Assembly: GCA_030018805.1 (NCBI GenBank)
Contig: JASEHL010000005.1
Span: 1 to 38,755 of the forward strand
From: Patescibacteria group bacterium
Lineage (GTDB): Bacteria; Patescibacteriota; Minisyncoccia; Moranbacterales; UBA11712
Length of the DNA stretch: 38,755 nt
Direction of reading: 5' to 3'
In this document: one piece after another, positions 9,046-19,196 of the stretch
How the letters are laid out: every line of letters starts with the position of its first letter
Numbering within the stretch: position 1 is the stretch's first letter
Notes under the pieces: generated by a model
What the model was told of the DNA's origin: nothing
Database searches by the model: none
What the model saw: the letters and a program-made list of their open reading frames with translations, nothing else
Program-made: the position numbers and the translations under genes

Positions 9046-9103
9046 AACACATAACACATAGCATGGAACATTCATTTTTTCTGTTCCATGTTCCATACTC
9101 CAT
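9041..9103. repeat. period-7 tracts in inverted arrangement
   Basis: catagaa|cacataa|cacatag|catggaa|cattcat|tttttct|gttccat|gttccat|actccat. Confidence 0.9.
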
Positions 9104-9503
9104 GAGCCTCAACGATTTCATCGAAAAATTGAGAGCCAAGCCGGAAAACGAACGCCGGAGAATAGCGGCGGTGGCGACCGCAGTCGCGTTTTCAATTATT
9201 TTTCTCATCTGGCTTGTTTCTTTTTCGGAAATGAACAGAAGCGCCGAGGATGAATCGAACTCGACTTCAGTATCCGATCAGCTGGAAGAGATGAAAGGCG
9301 AAATGGGAACCGATAAGCAGTCGATTGAAGAGATGATGCAAGGCTTGCCGGAAGAAGGATCGGGTGTGGAAGCAGAAACTGTGGATCAAGAATCGGGAGA
9401 GGCGCAAAGCGAAGAAGCGACAGAAGGACAGAGCCAGGACGCAAATCAGGATATAATAAATAACAACCAAAAGAATCAGCCGGAGATACCGCAACTCCCC
9501 TAA
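9102..9503 (+). CDS. single-TM protein with an acidic, Gln-rich tail
   Basis: MSLNDFIEKLRAKPENERRRIAAVATAVAFSIIFLIWLVSF then a low-complexity region; start re-assigned to 9102. Confidence 0.65.
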   Translation: MSLNDFIEKLRAKPENERRRIAAVATAVAFSIIFLIWLVSFSEMNRSAEDESNSTSVSDQLEEMKGEMGTDKQSIEEMMQGLPEEGSGVEAETVDQESGEAQSEEATEGQSQDANQDIINNNQKNQPEIPQLP

Positions 9504-9506
9504 TGG

Positions 9507-9611
9507 CTACGAATTACGAATCAAATACGAATATACGAATGAATGTTATTTTACAATAATAGCATAAAGAAAAATTGATTCGTATATTCGTACGAAATTA
9601 GTAATTCGTAG
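9507..9611. repeat. long inverted repeat of TACGAAT units directly upstream of gyrA
   Basis: Perfect 15-bp core arms TACGAATATACGAAT (9526-9540) / ATTCGTATATTCGTA (9578-9592), with outer arms CTACGAATTAC / GTAATTCGTAG. Confidence 0.9.
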
Positions 9612-9618
9612 AGAAATC

Positions 9619-12051
9619 ATGGAGATTGGATACATAAAACCTCGCGAAATTACCTCCGAGATGAAAGAATCGTATCTGGCGTACGCGATGAGCGTCATCG
9701 TGTCGCGGGCGCTTCCCGATGTTCGGGACGGAATGAAGCCGGTGCATCGCCGGATCCTTTTTGCGATGCGCGAACTTGGATTGACGCACGCGGCCAGATA
9801 CAGAAAATCAGCGACAGTCGTCGGAGAAGTGCTCGGAAAATATCATCCGCACGGTGATACGGCCGTTTACGACTCAATGGTCCGCCTCGCGCAGGATTTT
9901 TCAATGCGCTATCCGCTTGTTGACGGACAGGGGAACTTCGGTTCGATGGACGGTGACAACGCGGCGGCGATGAGATACACCGAAGCGAAACTCACAACGC
10001 TTGCCGAAGAAATGATGGCTGATATTGAAAAAGACACGGTCGATTTCGTTCCGAATTACGACGCTTCGCGAAAAGAGCCCTCGGTTCTTCCGGCCAAAGC
10101 GCCCCAGCTTCTCTTGAACGGCACGATGGGAATCGCGGTCGGTATGGCGACAAACATCCCTCCGCATAATTTGAAAGAATTGGTTGATGGGATAACTTAT
10201 ATAATCGATAATCCCGACTGCGATGTGAAAGAGCTCACGAAAATCGTGAAAGGACCGGATTTTCCAACCGGCGGAACGATATACAACCAGTCGGACATCA
10301 ACCAGGCCTATCTCACTGGACGAGGAAGTATCGTCACGCGAGCCGAAGCGGAAATCGTGGAAACAAAAAACGGCCAGTTTCAGATTGTGGTGAGCGAGAT
10401 GACGTATGCTTCGAACAAAGCGGCGACGATTGCCAAGATCGCCGAACTTGTGAAAGCCGGAAAGCTTGAAGGAATCCGCGATCTTCGCGACGAATCCGAC
10501 AAAGAAGGGGTGCGAATCGTGATTGACCTTAAAAAAGAGGCCTTTCCGAAAAAAATTCTCAACAAGCTCTATACTCTTACCGATCTTCAGAAATCGTTTC
10601 ACGTGAATATGCTAGCACTCGTGGATGGGATCGAGCCCAAGATCTTAAATCTCAAAGCGATTCTGGAGTATTTCATCGACCACCGGTGCGTGGTTGTCAC
10701 CCGCCGGACGAAATTCGACCTTGAGCGGGCAAAAGATCGGGCGCATATTCTCGAAGGACTCAAGAAAGCGCTTGACCATATTGACGCAATCATCAGCACC
10801 ATCAAAAAATCATCCACAAAGGAAATCGCGCATCAGAATCTTATGAAAAAGTTCAGGTTTTCCGACAAGCAGGCGACGGCCATTCTCGAGATGAAGCTTC
10901 AAACACTGGCTGGACTTGAAAGAAAGAAAATCGAAGACGAACTCAAGGAAAAAAAGCAATTGATAAAAGAATTGGAAGATTTGCTGAAAAGTCCGAAGAG
11001 AATTTTGGGTGTCATCAAGAAAGAGCTTCAGGAACTCAAAGACAAATACGGCGACGAAAGAAAAACGCGCGTCGTGAAATCGGCGGTCGGCGAGTTCAAA
11101 CAGGAGGACCTTATTCCTAATGAAGAAACAATCGTTGTTCTCACCGAGGATGACTATATCAAACGCATGCCGCCTTCGCTCTATCGCGTTCAAAAAAGAG
11201 GCGGCAAAGGCGTGATCGGCGCGACGACCAAAGAAGGAGACACGATTGACAAAGTCGTTTCGGCGATGACGCACGATGATTTGTTCTTCTTCACAAACAG
11301 CGGAAAAGTCTTTCAGTCAAAAGCCTATGAGATTCCGATTTCTTCAAGGACAGCCAAAGGACAGGCCATCGTGAATTTTCTTCAAGTCGCGCCGGGCGAA
11401 AAAATAACGGCGATTATTTCAACGAGCAAAGACAGCGAAGTCAAGTATCTTTTTATGGCGACAAAATCCGGAACCGTCAAAAAATCGACTATTTCCGATT
11501 TTGAAAAAGTCCGCCGGAGCGGCCTTATTGCGATAAATCTTCCCAAGGACGACGAATTGCGCTGGATTGCTCCAACGACCGGAAAAGATGAGGTCATTAT
11601 CACCACAGCCGGAGGACAAGCCATCCATTTCAAGGAAACGGATGTCCGTCCGATGGGACGCGGCGCGGCGGGAGTGCGAGGGATTAGACTGAAAAAGGAT
11701 GACGAAGTGGTCGGAATGGACGTCGTGCTCAAGGGTCAAAAAGGTAATCAGCTTCTGGTTTTTGCCCAAAACGGATTCGGGAAAAGATCTGATCTCAAAT
11801 CATACAAAATCCAAAAACGCGGCGGCAGCGGCATAAAAACGGCCAAAGTAACGCCAAAAACCGGAAAATTGGTTTCAGCTCATATTATAAATATCGACAA
11901 TCTCGAAACAGACCTCATTTGCTCGAGCGCCAAAGGCCAGATTATCCGTGTGCCCTTGAAAAGCGTTCCCTCTTTGGGGCGGGCGACGCAGGGCGTGCGA
12001 GTGATGCGCTTCAACGCCGACGACAAAATCGCGGCAACGACGGTGCTGTAG
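9619..12051 (+). CDS. gyrA: DNA gyrase subunit A
   Basis: [85 protein letters not shown]; GyrA-box-like QKRGGKG. Confidence 0.97.
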   Translation: MEIGYIKPREITSEMKESYLAYAMSVIVSRALPDVRDGMKPVHRRILFAMRELGLTHAARYRKSATVVGEVLGKYHPHGDTAVYDSMVRLAQDFSMRYPLVDGQGNFGSMDGDNAAAMRYTEAKLTTLAEEMMADIEKDTVDFVPNYDASRKEPSVLPAKAPQLLLNGTMGIAVGMATNIPPHNLKELVDGITYIIDNPDCDVKELTKIVKGPDFPTGGTIYNQSDINQAYLTGRGSIVTRAEAEIVETKNGQFQIVVSEMTYASNKAATIAKIAELVKAGKLEGIRDLRDESDKEGVRIVIDLKKEAFPKKILNKLYTLTDLQKSFHVNMLALVDGIEPKILNLKAILEYFIDHRCVVVTRRTKFDLERAKDRAHILEGLKKALDHIDAIISTIKKSSTKEIAHQNLMKKFRFSDKQATAILEMKLQTLAGLERKKIEDELKEKKQLIKELEDLLKSPKRILGVIKKELQELKDKYGDERKTRVVKSAVGEFKQEDLIPNEETIVVLTEDDYIKRMPPSLYRVQKRGGKGVIGATTKEGDTIDKVVSAMTHDDLFFFTNSGKVFQSKAYEIPISSRTAKGQAIVNFLQVAPGEKITAIISTSKDSEVKYLFMATKSGTVKKSTISDFEKVRRSGLIAINLPKDDELRWIAPTTGKDEVIITTAGGQAIHFKETDVRPMGRGAAGVRGIRLKKDDEVVGMDVVLKGQKGNQLLVFAQNGFGKRSDLKSYKIQKRGGSGIKTAKVTPKTGKLVSAHIINIDNLETDLICSSAKGQIIRVPLKSVPSLGRATQGVRVMRFNADDKIAATTVL

Positions 12052-12081
12052 GCACAAGTTTTAAAAATTTACGGACACCAG

Positions 12082-12111
12082 GTCGACTCAATCTCAAGAG
12101 TCGGCTTTTTT
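12082..12111 (+). terminator. gyrA terminator
   Basis: GTCGACTC-aatctcaa-GAGTCGGC followed by TTTTTT. Confidence 0.8.
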
Positions 12112-12117
12112 GATAAA

Positions 12118-12215
12118 CCCCACACCATTAGCCTATGTCCGCGGCATTAGATTGCGGCGCTTCGCGCTTCTGTCGTTCGTTCATGGTTTTATGCTTGGAA
12201 CGTTTTGGTGTGGGG
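12118..12215. repeat. 98-nt palindromic element between gyrA and the SBP gene
   Basis: CCCCACACCA ... TGGTGTGGGG perfect 10-bp ends with an inner GGCGCttcGCGCT-like hairpin. Confidence 0.7.
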
Positions 12216-12298
12216 CAAACCCGATTTTTTGGTGTTTGTATCTTTTTCCCATTTATTGTAAAATTCCGATAGAGAAAACTTATCAAGTCAAAACAAAT

Positions 12299-13747
12299 AT
12301 GAGCAAAAAAATTAGCGTAGCTGTTTCCCTTTTCCTTCTGTCGTCTCTTGTGTTTTTTTCCGGTTGCAGCATTTTCAGGACCCAGCAGACAACTTATCAG
12401 ACAAAGCTGGAAATCTGGGGACTGTTCGACGATTCGGATGTTTTCTCAAAAGCCATCAGCGAATACCGGAAAAGAAATCCGCGGGTGGCGGACATAAAAT
12501 ACAAAAAGATGGAAGTGGAATCATATGAAAACGATCTTCGAGACGCTTTGGCTTCCGGAAAGGGGCCGGATATATTCCTCGTCCACGACAGCTGGATGAT
12601 GAAACACAAGGACAAGCTGGCTCCCTCCCCCGATGCAGTACTCGGCTCAAAGAATGTCCAGGACATGTTCGCTGACGTTGTTTCCAGGGACTTTGTGCAG
12701 GACAGCAAAGTATACGCTCTTCCGCTCTCGGTCGATTCTTTGGCACTCTATTACAACCGCGATTATTTCAACCAAGCCGGAATATCAAGCCCCCCCAGGA
12801 CCTGGGTGGAATTTGACGCGGCCGCGCAGCGGCTCACCCGGATTGGAACATACGGAAATATCACTCTTTCGGGCGCGGCCATGGGCGCTTCGAGCGACGC
12901 CGGAGCGGGAGAAGGAAAAATCAATCGGGCGACCGACGTTTTGACTCTTCTTATGATGCAGGCGGGAGCGGAAATGTTTGATTACAAGAACGGTTTTGCC
13001 AGTTTTGCCAATTTCACTCCGTCGACTCTGGAAAGTGAATCGCGCATGCCTCCCGGACAAATGGCCCTCCTTTATTACACGAAATTTTCCAATCCCGGCA
13101 GCAACAACTACTCATGGAATTCGCAAATGCACAATTCCGTTGACAGTTTCATCGAAGGAAAAACGGCCATGATGCTGAATTATTCCTGGCTCATTCCCAA
13201 GATCCAGTCCAAAGCGCCGAAATTGAATCTTGGGATAGCGCCGGTTCCGCAAAACATAGACAGTGAGGGACGGGGCGTGAACGTCGACTTTGCCAACTAC
13301 TGGGGATTCGCGGTTTCAAAAAACAAATCGGAAGAAGCGGAAAATATCACCGAAAAAGTTGAGAATCCGGCAACCAATGAGCAAAGAGTTTTCGAGGCCT
13401 GGCAGTTTGTCCGCTATCTCACGATGCCGCCGGGCGCGAGCCAGAATCTCCCCAAAGCCGCTTCGTCCGAAGATGCCGCTAAATACGACCCGGCGGCCGA
13501 ATACGCTCTCGCGCAGAAAAAACCGGCGGCTCGGCGGGACCTCATCGGCATTCAAACAAACGATACCCTACTTGCGCCGTTCGCGCAGGGAAATATGATC
13601 GCCGCCTCCTGGCCCCAGCCGGACGACCTCGCGGTGGAAAAGATATTCAACGAAATGATTGACGATGTCGCGCTTCGAAACGAAGATCCGCGCGCCGTCC
13701 TCAAACAAGGGCAAAACGCGGTGAATTTGCTGATACAAAAGAAATAA
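12299..13747 (+). CDS. extracellular solute-binding lipoprotein (sugar ABC family 1-like)
   Basis: Signal peptide with lipobox LVFFSGCS, then KLEIWGLFDDSDVFSKAISEYRKRNP, GPDIFLVHDSWM, YALPLSVDSLALYYNRDYF. Confidence 0.88.
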   Translation: MSKKISVAVSLFLLSSLVFFSGCSIFRTQQTTYQTKLEIWGLFDDSDVFSKAISEYRKRNPRVADIKYKKMEVESYENDLRDALASGKGPDIFLVHDSWMMKHKDKLAPSPDAVLGSKNVQDMFADVVSRDFVQDSKVYALPLSVDSLALYYNRDYFNQAGISSPPRTWVEFDAAAQRLTRIGTYGNITLSGAAMGASSDAGAGEGKINRATDVLTLLMMQAGAEMFDYKNGFASFANFTPSTLESESRMPPGQMALLYYTKFSNPGSNNYSWNSQMHNSVDSFIEGKTAMMLNYSWLIPKIQSKAPKLNLGIAPVPQNIDSEGRGVNVDFANYWGFAVSKNKSEEAENITEKVENPATNEQRVFEAWQFVRYLTMPPGASQNLPKAASSEDAAKYDPAAEYALAQKKPAARRDLIGIQTNDTLLAPFAQGNMIAASWPQPDDLAVEKIFNEMIDDVALRNEDPRAVLKQGQNAVNLLIQKK

Positions 13748-13765
13748 AGGATAAAATCAAATATA

Positions 13766-14914
13766 GTGAAAAATATTTCAAAACAAATAATCATCGTTTC
13801 GTTGTTTGTTTTTTCGCTTATTTTTTTTCTTTGCAGTGATGCGAAAGCGGCCGGTGAACCCTGCGCTCAAGTCAATGGAACGACAGTCGCTCAATGCTAT
13901 AAAGGAGAAAGTGCCGGCTGGAGCGGATTATGGGCCACAAAATGTCCGGGCAGCATGAATGCTTGTGCGTATTACAACCAACTCCAATGTGGCAATTGCC
14001 CTACCCAAGGAGATGTTTGTTGCACTACTGACGAATTGGTAAATAGCGCGCCTTCCTCTGCTCCAAATACGGGTGCCTCTTCGAGTACTCCTATCAGTTC
14101 CTCCGCCGACAATACCTCAAGCGGGCTTGTTCCTTGCAACACAAACTGCACTCTTTGCCATCTCGTCGTCGGGTTCAAACGCATTTTTGATTTTTTCATT
14201 GGGCTTCTCTTCGTGGCGACGATGCTCGCCATCACCGTGGCCGGCGTGTTCTATATGGTTTCTGCGGGAAGCAAGGCGCTGACCGAAACGGCGAAGAAAT
14301 CACTGACGTACGCCCTAACGGCCTTTGTCATCGGAATGGGAGCCTGGATAATCATCAACACCATCATGGTTGGGCTGGGGTTCAGGCACCCCTACGGCGG
14401 GAATTGGTGGGAGTTTACCTGCGACACTTCTCCCTCGAAGGGCCCGACCGGAAGCGGCAGCAGCCCGAATTGGGCTGGTGGGAAAGACAATCAAAATCAA
14501 TCCGGAGAATGCACGCCGACAGGAAATGGTTGCGGAGGAATGACAGTACAGGGTGGCGGTTGCGAATATACTTCAGCGAAGTTAAGCCAAGTTCTTTCTT
14601 GTATGAATCAAAAAGGATTAAATGCTCCGGTAACTAGTGTTACGCTCAATCAAAATTCTGATTGGTGTCAAAAATGTGTTTGGAATTATGCCGGAAAAGA
14701 TTATTGTGCCCATGTTCAAAATTCTTGCCATTTCGGGGGAGCAAATTGCAAAGGAACCGCGCAAGCGGCGGATATAGGAGGAAAAGGAGCGCAGCTAGAC
14801 ACAATTGCGGCGGTGGCAAGAGAATGCGGAGCAGAATATGTTTTATATAATGCGCCTGGTCATTATGATCACGCTCACATCAGTATCAATAATGCCGAGT
14901 GCGGATGTAAATAA
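13766..14914 (+). CDS. VirB2/TrbC-like two-TM module fused to an M15-like peptidase-like C-terminal domain
   Basis: Signal peptide; RIFDFFIGLLFVATMLAITVAGVFYMVSAGSKALTETAKKSLTYALTAFVIGMGAWIIINTIMV; C-terminal SCHFGG...AADIGG...GHYDHAHISI. Confidence 0.65.
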   Translation: MKNISKQIIIVSLFVFSLIFFLCSDAKAAGEPCAQVNGTTVAQCYKGESAGWSGLWATKCPGSMNACAYYNQLQCGNCPTQGDVCCTTDELVNSAPSSAPNTGASSSTPISSSADNTSSGLVPCNTNCTLCHLVVGFKRIFDFFIGLLFVATMLAITVAGVFYMVSAGSKALTETAKKSLTYALTAFVIGMGAWIIINTIMVGLGFRHPYGGNWWEFTCDTSPSKGPTGSGSSPNWAGGKDNQNQSGECTPTGNGCGGMTVQGGGCEYTSAKLSQVLSCMNQKGLNAPVTSVTLNQNSDWCQKCVWNYAGKDYCAHVQNSCHFGGANCKGTAQAADIGGKGAQLDTIAAVARECGAEYVLYNAPGHYDHAHISINNAECGCK

Positions 14915-14920
14915 TATTTT

Positions 14921-15682
14921 ATGTTCAGCAAAACAACGAAAATAATTATTTTGGCGATGCTGATTGTCGTTTTGGCGCTTTTCGCGATTTCGTCTTTTCG
15001 TTCTTCAAATCGAAATATTCCCGTGCAAGAAAATGTTGTTGCGCCGTCTTTTGGCATTCCCTCTCTGCCATTCAGCCAAAGCGTAAAGAATATAAATATT
15101 TCGGATCCGAAAAGCGAAGAAGACATAAAAAACGCTTATTATGGATTTTCTCAAGCTGAAAGTCCGAAAAATGGGGAAAGTAATTTCTTGGAAATGAAAT
15201 TGGTCAGCCCCTCTCAAGAAAATATTCCCCTAAACTTGTTTTTCAAGTCGCTGGGGGCAAAAATCGATCCCAAAATCGAAAAATTTGTGAGCCAAAGCGA
15301 TTATAGTCCGTTCGCTTGCTCTTTTGGCGGAGGGAAAAAAGATTATGGATTGATTCTCAATGTCGGCCGTTTCAAATCGGAAGATGGAGTGGACTACCGG
15401 ACATTGCCAAAACAGGTAGATGATGGGATTGTAAAATGGGGCGGAACGATCCTGAAAGATTTGCAGCCCATTCTTTTTCCCAGTGTCGATTTCACGGAAC
15501 AACAACTTGTCCAAAAAATTGATTTCAAGGAAGGGAAATATATTTATGGTGAAGTTGTGCTTCCTGACGGAACCAAAAAATCCATCAATTATGCCAGTAT
15601 CGGTGATCCGATAATCATCACGACCTCTTTGGAATGTATGGATATGGCGATTGAGAAAATCGCCGACGAAACTGAACAGTAG
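14921..15682 (+). CDS. membrane-anchored extracytoplasmic protein of unknown function
   Basis: 253-aa ORF with N-terminal TM anchor, within the co-directional block. Confidence 0.65.
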   Translation: MFSKTTKIIILAMLIVVLALFAISSFRSSNRNIPVQENVVAPSFGIPSLPFSQSVKNINISDPKSEEDIKNAYYGFSQAESPKNGESNFLEMKLVSPSQENIPLNLFFKSLGAKIDPKIEKFVSQSDYSPFACSFGGGKKDYGLILNVGRFKSEDGVDYRTLPKQVDDGIVKWGGTILKDLQPILFPSVDFTEQQLVQKIDFKEGKYIYGEVVLPDGTKKSINYASIGDPIIITTSLECMDMAIEKIADETEQ

Positions 15683-15691
15683 CAAATAATT

Positions 15692-17553
15692 ATGAAAGCA
15701 AAAAGAATATTATTTTTGAGTCTGATATTTGTTTTTGGCTTGGCGGCAAATTTCGTTTTCGCCGCGAATGGCGCGGATTGCACGGCGCGGGGCGGGTGGT
15801 GCGACAAGGCTTGCCTCACAAAGCCCAACATCGGCGGTTATGACTGTCCCGCGGGGTGGCAGTGCTGCGGCGATCCCTCGACGGCTCAACAGAAAATTTT
15901 CGGCGAAGGGGGACTCGATCCGTTCAGCAGTTCCGCCCAAAACACCCAGACGAGCATTTTCGGCAACCCTCTCGGGCAGAACATGGGGACGATTGACCAG
16001 GTTCTGGCGAGCACTTCGGGATATCTCAACGCCGTGGCGGGAACAATCGGAGTGATTTTCATCCTTATCGGGGCGGTGATGTATATGATTTCCGCCGGCA
16101 ACAAGGAAATGGCTGAGCGGGGAAAGAAAATTGTGTTTGCATCTATCGCGGGAGTGGCGGTTGTCGTCGCGGCGCCGGTGTTTTGGAAAGAGATTACGAC
16201 CATCATCGGCGGGAATCCGTCCAACATTGCCGGCACCTCTTCAATGGCTCGCATCGTGATGAATGTTTTGAAACTGCTTCTGTCGATTGTCGGGTCGCTG
16301 GCCGTCATCAGCCTTCTCATCGGCGGGATTATGATGTTTTCGGCTGCGGGAGACGACAAAAGAATCGAAACGGCAAAGAAAATTCTGACTTATTCGATTA
16401 TTGGAATCATAATATCATTTGGAGCGCTGGTGATCTCGCAGCAAATCATCCAGTTGCTGGGCGGATATCTCGGATACGGCGGAAATAATCCTGGCGGCTA
16501 CGACGCATCGGGTATAAGCGGCAACAACAACTTTAATCCGCTCCAAGTGAATACAAACCTAATCAGGTTCGACAAACCCGGACAAACGGAACAATTGAAA
16601 ATAAGCTTTTTCAATCCGGCAACGGGCCAAAGCGAGGATGTGACGGGGACGGCAAAATATACCTCGAGCAACCAATCGGTCGCATCTGTTTCAAGCGCGG
16701 GACTCGTGACAAATACTTTTGCCGGAAGCACAAGCGAAAATCAGGCCAAAGCGACCATATCCGTCCAATATCAGGGAGCGTCAGTCGCCGTTCAGGTCGA
16801 AGTGCTTGACAGGTCGGCTTGCGCGGCAATCGATTCGAATGACACTTCCCCGTCTGCGGGCAAGGTCGCGATTGTTTTTATCAACAAAGGGTTTACTGAT
16901 AAAGAAAAATTCAAGAAAAGGATCGAGGAACGTAGCCGCTTTAATGCAGATCCGGTGAATAAGGATAATTTTTCTCTCTGGAGATCTGATGTACCCGACA
17001 AGGACGTTTGCTCAATTGCCGGCGCTTTCGTGGTTTATGTTCACGGGGAAGCCGGGAGGGATTACGCCGAAGGCAAAGATATTCATCTTTTTGAACTTCG
17101 AGATGATGAAAAATGGGCGGAGGATCCGGCAACCGGAGTAAAAGACATATATACGAAAATATTAACCCATGAAATTGGCCATGCAGTTGTGATTTATTTG
17201 ATGAATATGCGGAAGACAGTGACGAAGTTTCTGACCCGTGGGCTGTGGTGGAGCAAAGCGGGAGTACTCGAAATTGTTTTCCTATTCAAAACAGCGAAAG
17301 TGCAACGAACAAACTTCAGAAATCTTGCGATTATTTCAAAAGTATCGCGTCAAATTTCGACTGCGGGTCCAGCCAGGAAAAAGTATTTGAGGGGTGCAAT
17401 TATATTCTAAAAAAAGATAAAAAGGGTTATAATTGGTACAAGAGTATTGAGCTGGGTATGATGGGAGACGGGATGTACTTTGACGGAACTGAATTCGGAG
17501 TCGTTCCAAAAACTCTTTTCGACGAAAAATTGAGGGAGATTTTGGGAAAGTAA
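15692..17553 (+). CDS. two VirB2/TrbC-like modules + BIG2-like domain + M64-like metalloprotease, with an apparent -1 frameshift near 17186-17200
   Basis: ORF 15692-17410 has two two-TM modules, an Ig-like segment and THEIGHAV; frame 1 continues DLFDEYAEDSDEVSDPWAVVEQ... to 17553. Confidence 0.7.
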
Positions 17554-17572
17554 ATATTATTTTATATACGTT

Positions 17573-18343
17573 ATGAAACGAATATCGGCGATAACCCTTT
17601 TGTTGATTTTATCGTTATTTTTTTCCGATTGCCAAAAGCCCGCCCTTGGTTTTGAAGCGTCTACTGACGGCAAGAATTTTTCATACTATGCCCTTTACTT
17701 GTTTTTTGATTCCAAAGCCAACACCGTGGCGCTTGACGAAAAAAGCGGTCCGGGCGGGTCAGCAGTTGATTTGACGGACTATAATCTAACCAAAGACACC
17801 GGAGCCGGATCCCAATTTTACGTGAAAATTATCAGCTCAAAAAACCAGCCGGAAATATTTTCGGGGAAAAGCGATAAGTTTTATCTTGGCAAATGGGAAT
17901 TGCGGAGATATTGGGACGGAATTGGAAAAGATAAGAAACCGACCGGAGGAAGCGAAATAATCGACAAGGGATCCATTAGTGTTTCCGTCCCCTATTTCTC
18001 GGACGGGCAGAAAATTGAAATTTATGACGCGAAGACGGAAAAATTGTCGCTCTCCGTTGACGTTTCGAAATTTTCCAAACCGGAAGCGGTGAAGCCTGGC
18101 GGTTCAGCCACCGCTTCCAACGGTCTCGGAACCCCATCCGGGGCATCTGCCACTCCGGCGGGAACGGTGGCTGTTTCTCAAAACCAAATGACTGCGGTCG
18201 GTTCAGCGAGTTCGTGGGAATGGTTGATTGTTTTGATTATTTTTATTGTTTTGATCGCCGGGGCAGCTGTATTATACTGGCGTTATCGGAAATACAAAAA
18301 AACATTGGAATCCGAAAAGCCGGGAAGTGATTTGAAAAAGTAG
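17573..18343 (+). CDS. exported beta-rich protein with C-terminal TM anchor (paralog 1)
   Basis: Signal peptide, LTKDTGAGSQFYVKI, FYLGKWELRRYW, C-terminal WEWLIVLIIFIVLIAGAAVLYWRYRKYKK; similar to the 225-aa ORF. Confidence 0.75.
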   Translation: MKRISAITLLLILSLFFSDCQKPALGFEASTDGKNFSYYALYLFFDSKANTVALDEKSGPGGSAVDLTDYNLTKDTGAGSQFYVKIISSKNQPEIFSGKSDKFYLGKWELRRYWDGIGKDKKPTGGSEIIDKGSISVSVPYFSDGQKIEIYDAKTEKLSLSVDVSKFSKPEAVKPGGSATASNGLGTPSGASATPAGTVAVSQNQMTAVGSASSWEWLIVLIIFIVLIAGAAVLYWRYRKYKKTLESEKPGSDLKK

Positions 18344-18363
18344 AATGTAAATTTTTTGCGATT

Positions 18364-19143
18364 ATGAAAAAAATAATTTTTCCAATCATCGTTGTTTTTT
18401 TCTTTTTGTCCACCGGCTTTGAAACCGTTCTGGCTTTGAAATGCGAAGGCAATTGCCGCAAAGGCGGATGTTTTGATGGAGAAGTTCAGTCGTCCTTGGT
18501 CGACGCGAATTGTTTGCGAAACGACGGCAGCGGCGCGGATGAAATATGCTGCGTCAAAAAAAGCGGACCGCCGAACCCGTCCACTTTGGATTATGAAAGA
18601 TCGCCGGGAAACGCGGTGCCGACAATTGAAAAACCGTCGGCCGGAATCACCAACCCCATCACCGCCAATTCGTTCAGTGAGCTTTTTCAGCGGGCCATGA
18701 ACTATTTCCGGACGATTGCCGGAACGATAGCGGTTCTCTTTATCGTGATAGGAGGGGTGATGTATATGGTATCAGGCGCGAACAAAACCGTGACGGAAAG
18801 GGCGAAGAAAACAATCGTGTTTGCCATCGTGGGACTCGTGATTGTCACGGCCGCTCCCCTTTTTCTTTCCGACATCCAGCTTATTCTCAAGGGCGGCGGA
18901 GCCACTGGAACTTCAGCTCTTATGAAAGTGGCGCTCAACGTCTTGCGGCTCCTTTTGTCAATCGTGGGAATTCTTGGTATAATAGGGCTGATAATCGGCG
19001 CGGTCTGGATGTTCACTTCGGCGGGGGACGAAGACCGGCTCACAATGGGAAAAAACGCGGCGAAATACGCAATCATCGGGATTGTTCTGGCCGCCGGCTC
19101 GCTGGTGATCATCAAACAGGTGATGGCGCTGATAACCGGATAG
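18364..19143 (+). CDS. Cys-containing N-terminal domain plus two VirB2/TrbC-like two-TM modules
   Basis: CEGNCRKGGCFDGEV...EICC, then FRTIAGTIAVLFIVIGGVMYMVSGANKTVTERAKKTIVFAIVG and LLLSIVGILGIIGLIIGAVWMFTSAGDEDRLTMGKNAAKYAIIGIV. Confidence 0.78.
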   Translation: MKKIIFPIIVVFFFLSTGFETVLALKCEGNCRKGGCFDGEVQSSLVDANCLRNDGSGADEICCVKKSGPPNPSTLDYERSPGNAVPTIEKPSAGITNPITANSFSELFQRAMNYFRTIAGTIAVLFIVIGGVMYMVSGANKTVTERAKKTIVFAIVGLVIVTAAPLFLSDIQLILKGGGATGTSALMKVALNVLRLLLSIVGILGIIGLIIGAVWMFTSAGDEDRLTMGKNAAKYAIIGIVLAAGSLVIIKQVMALITG

Positions 19144-19196
19144 AGATGAATGCTCCTGTCTTTCATAATGTTTATAAATAGGGTAAAACAAAAACT

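Noticed and set aside
9901-11769. Long antisense ORFs within gyrA
   Set aside because: Opposite-strand shadows of a clear gyrA; peptides are low-complexity Phe/Arg-rich without motifs.
12110-12298. N-terminal extension of the SBP ORF
   Set aside because: It covers the palindromic element; a normal lipoprotein signal starts at 12299.
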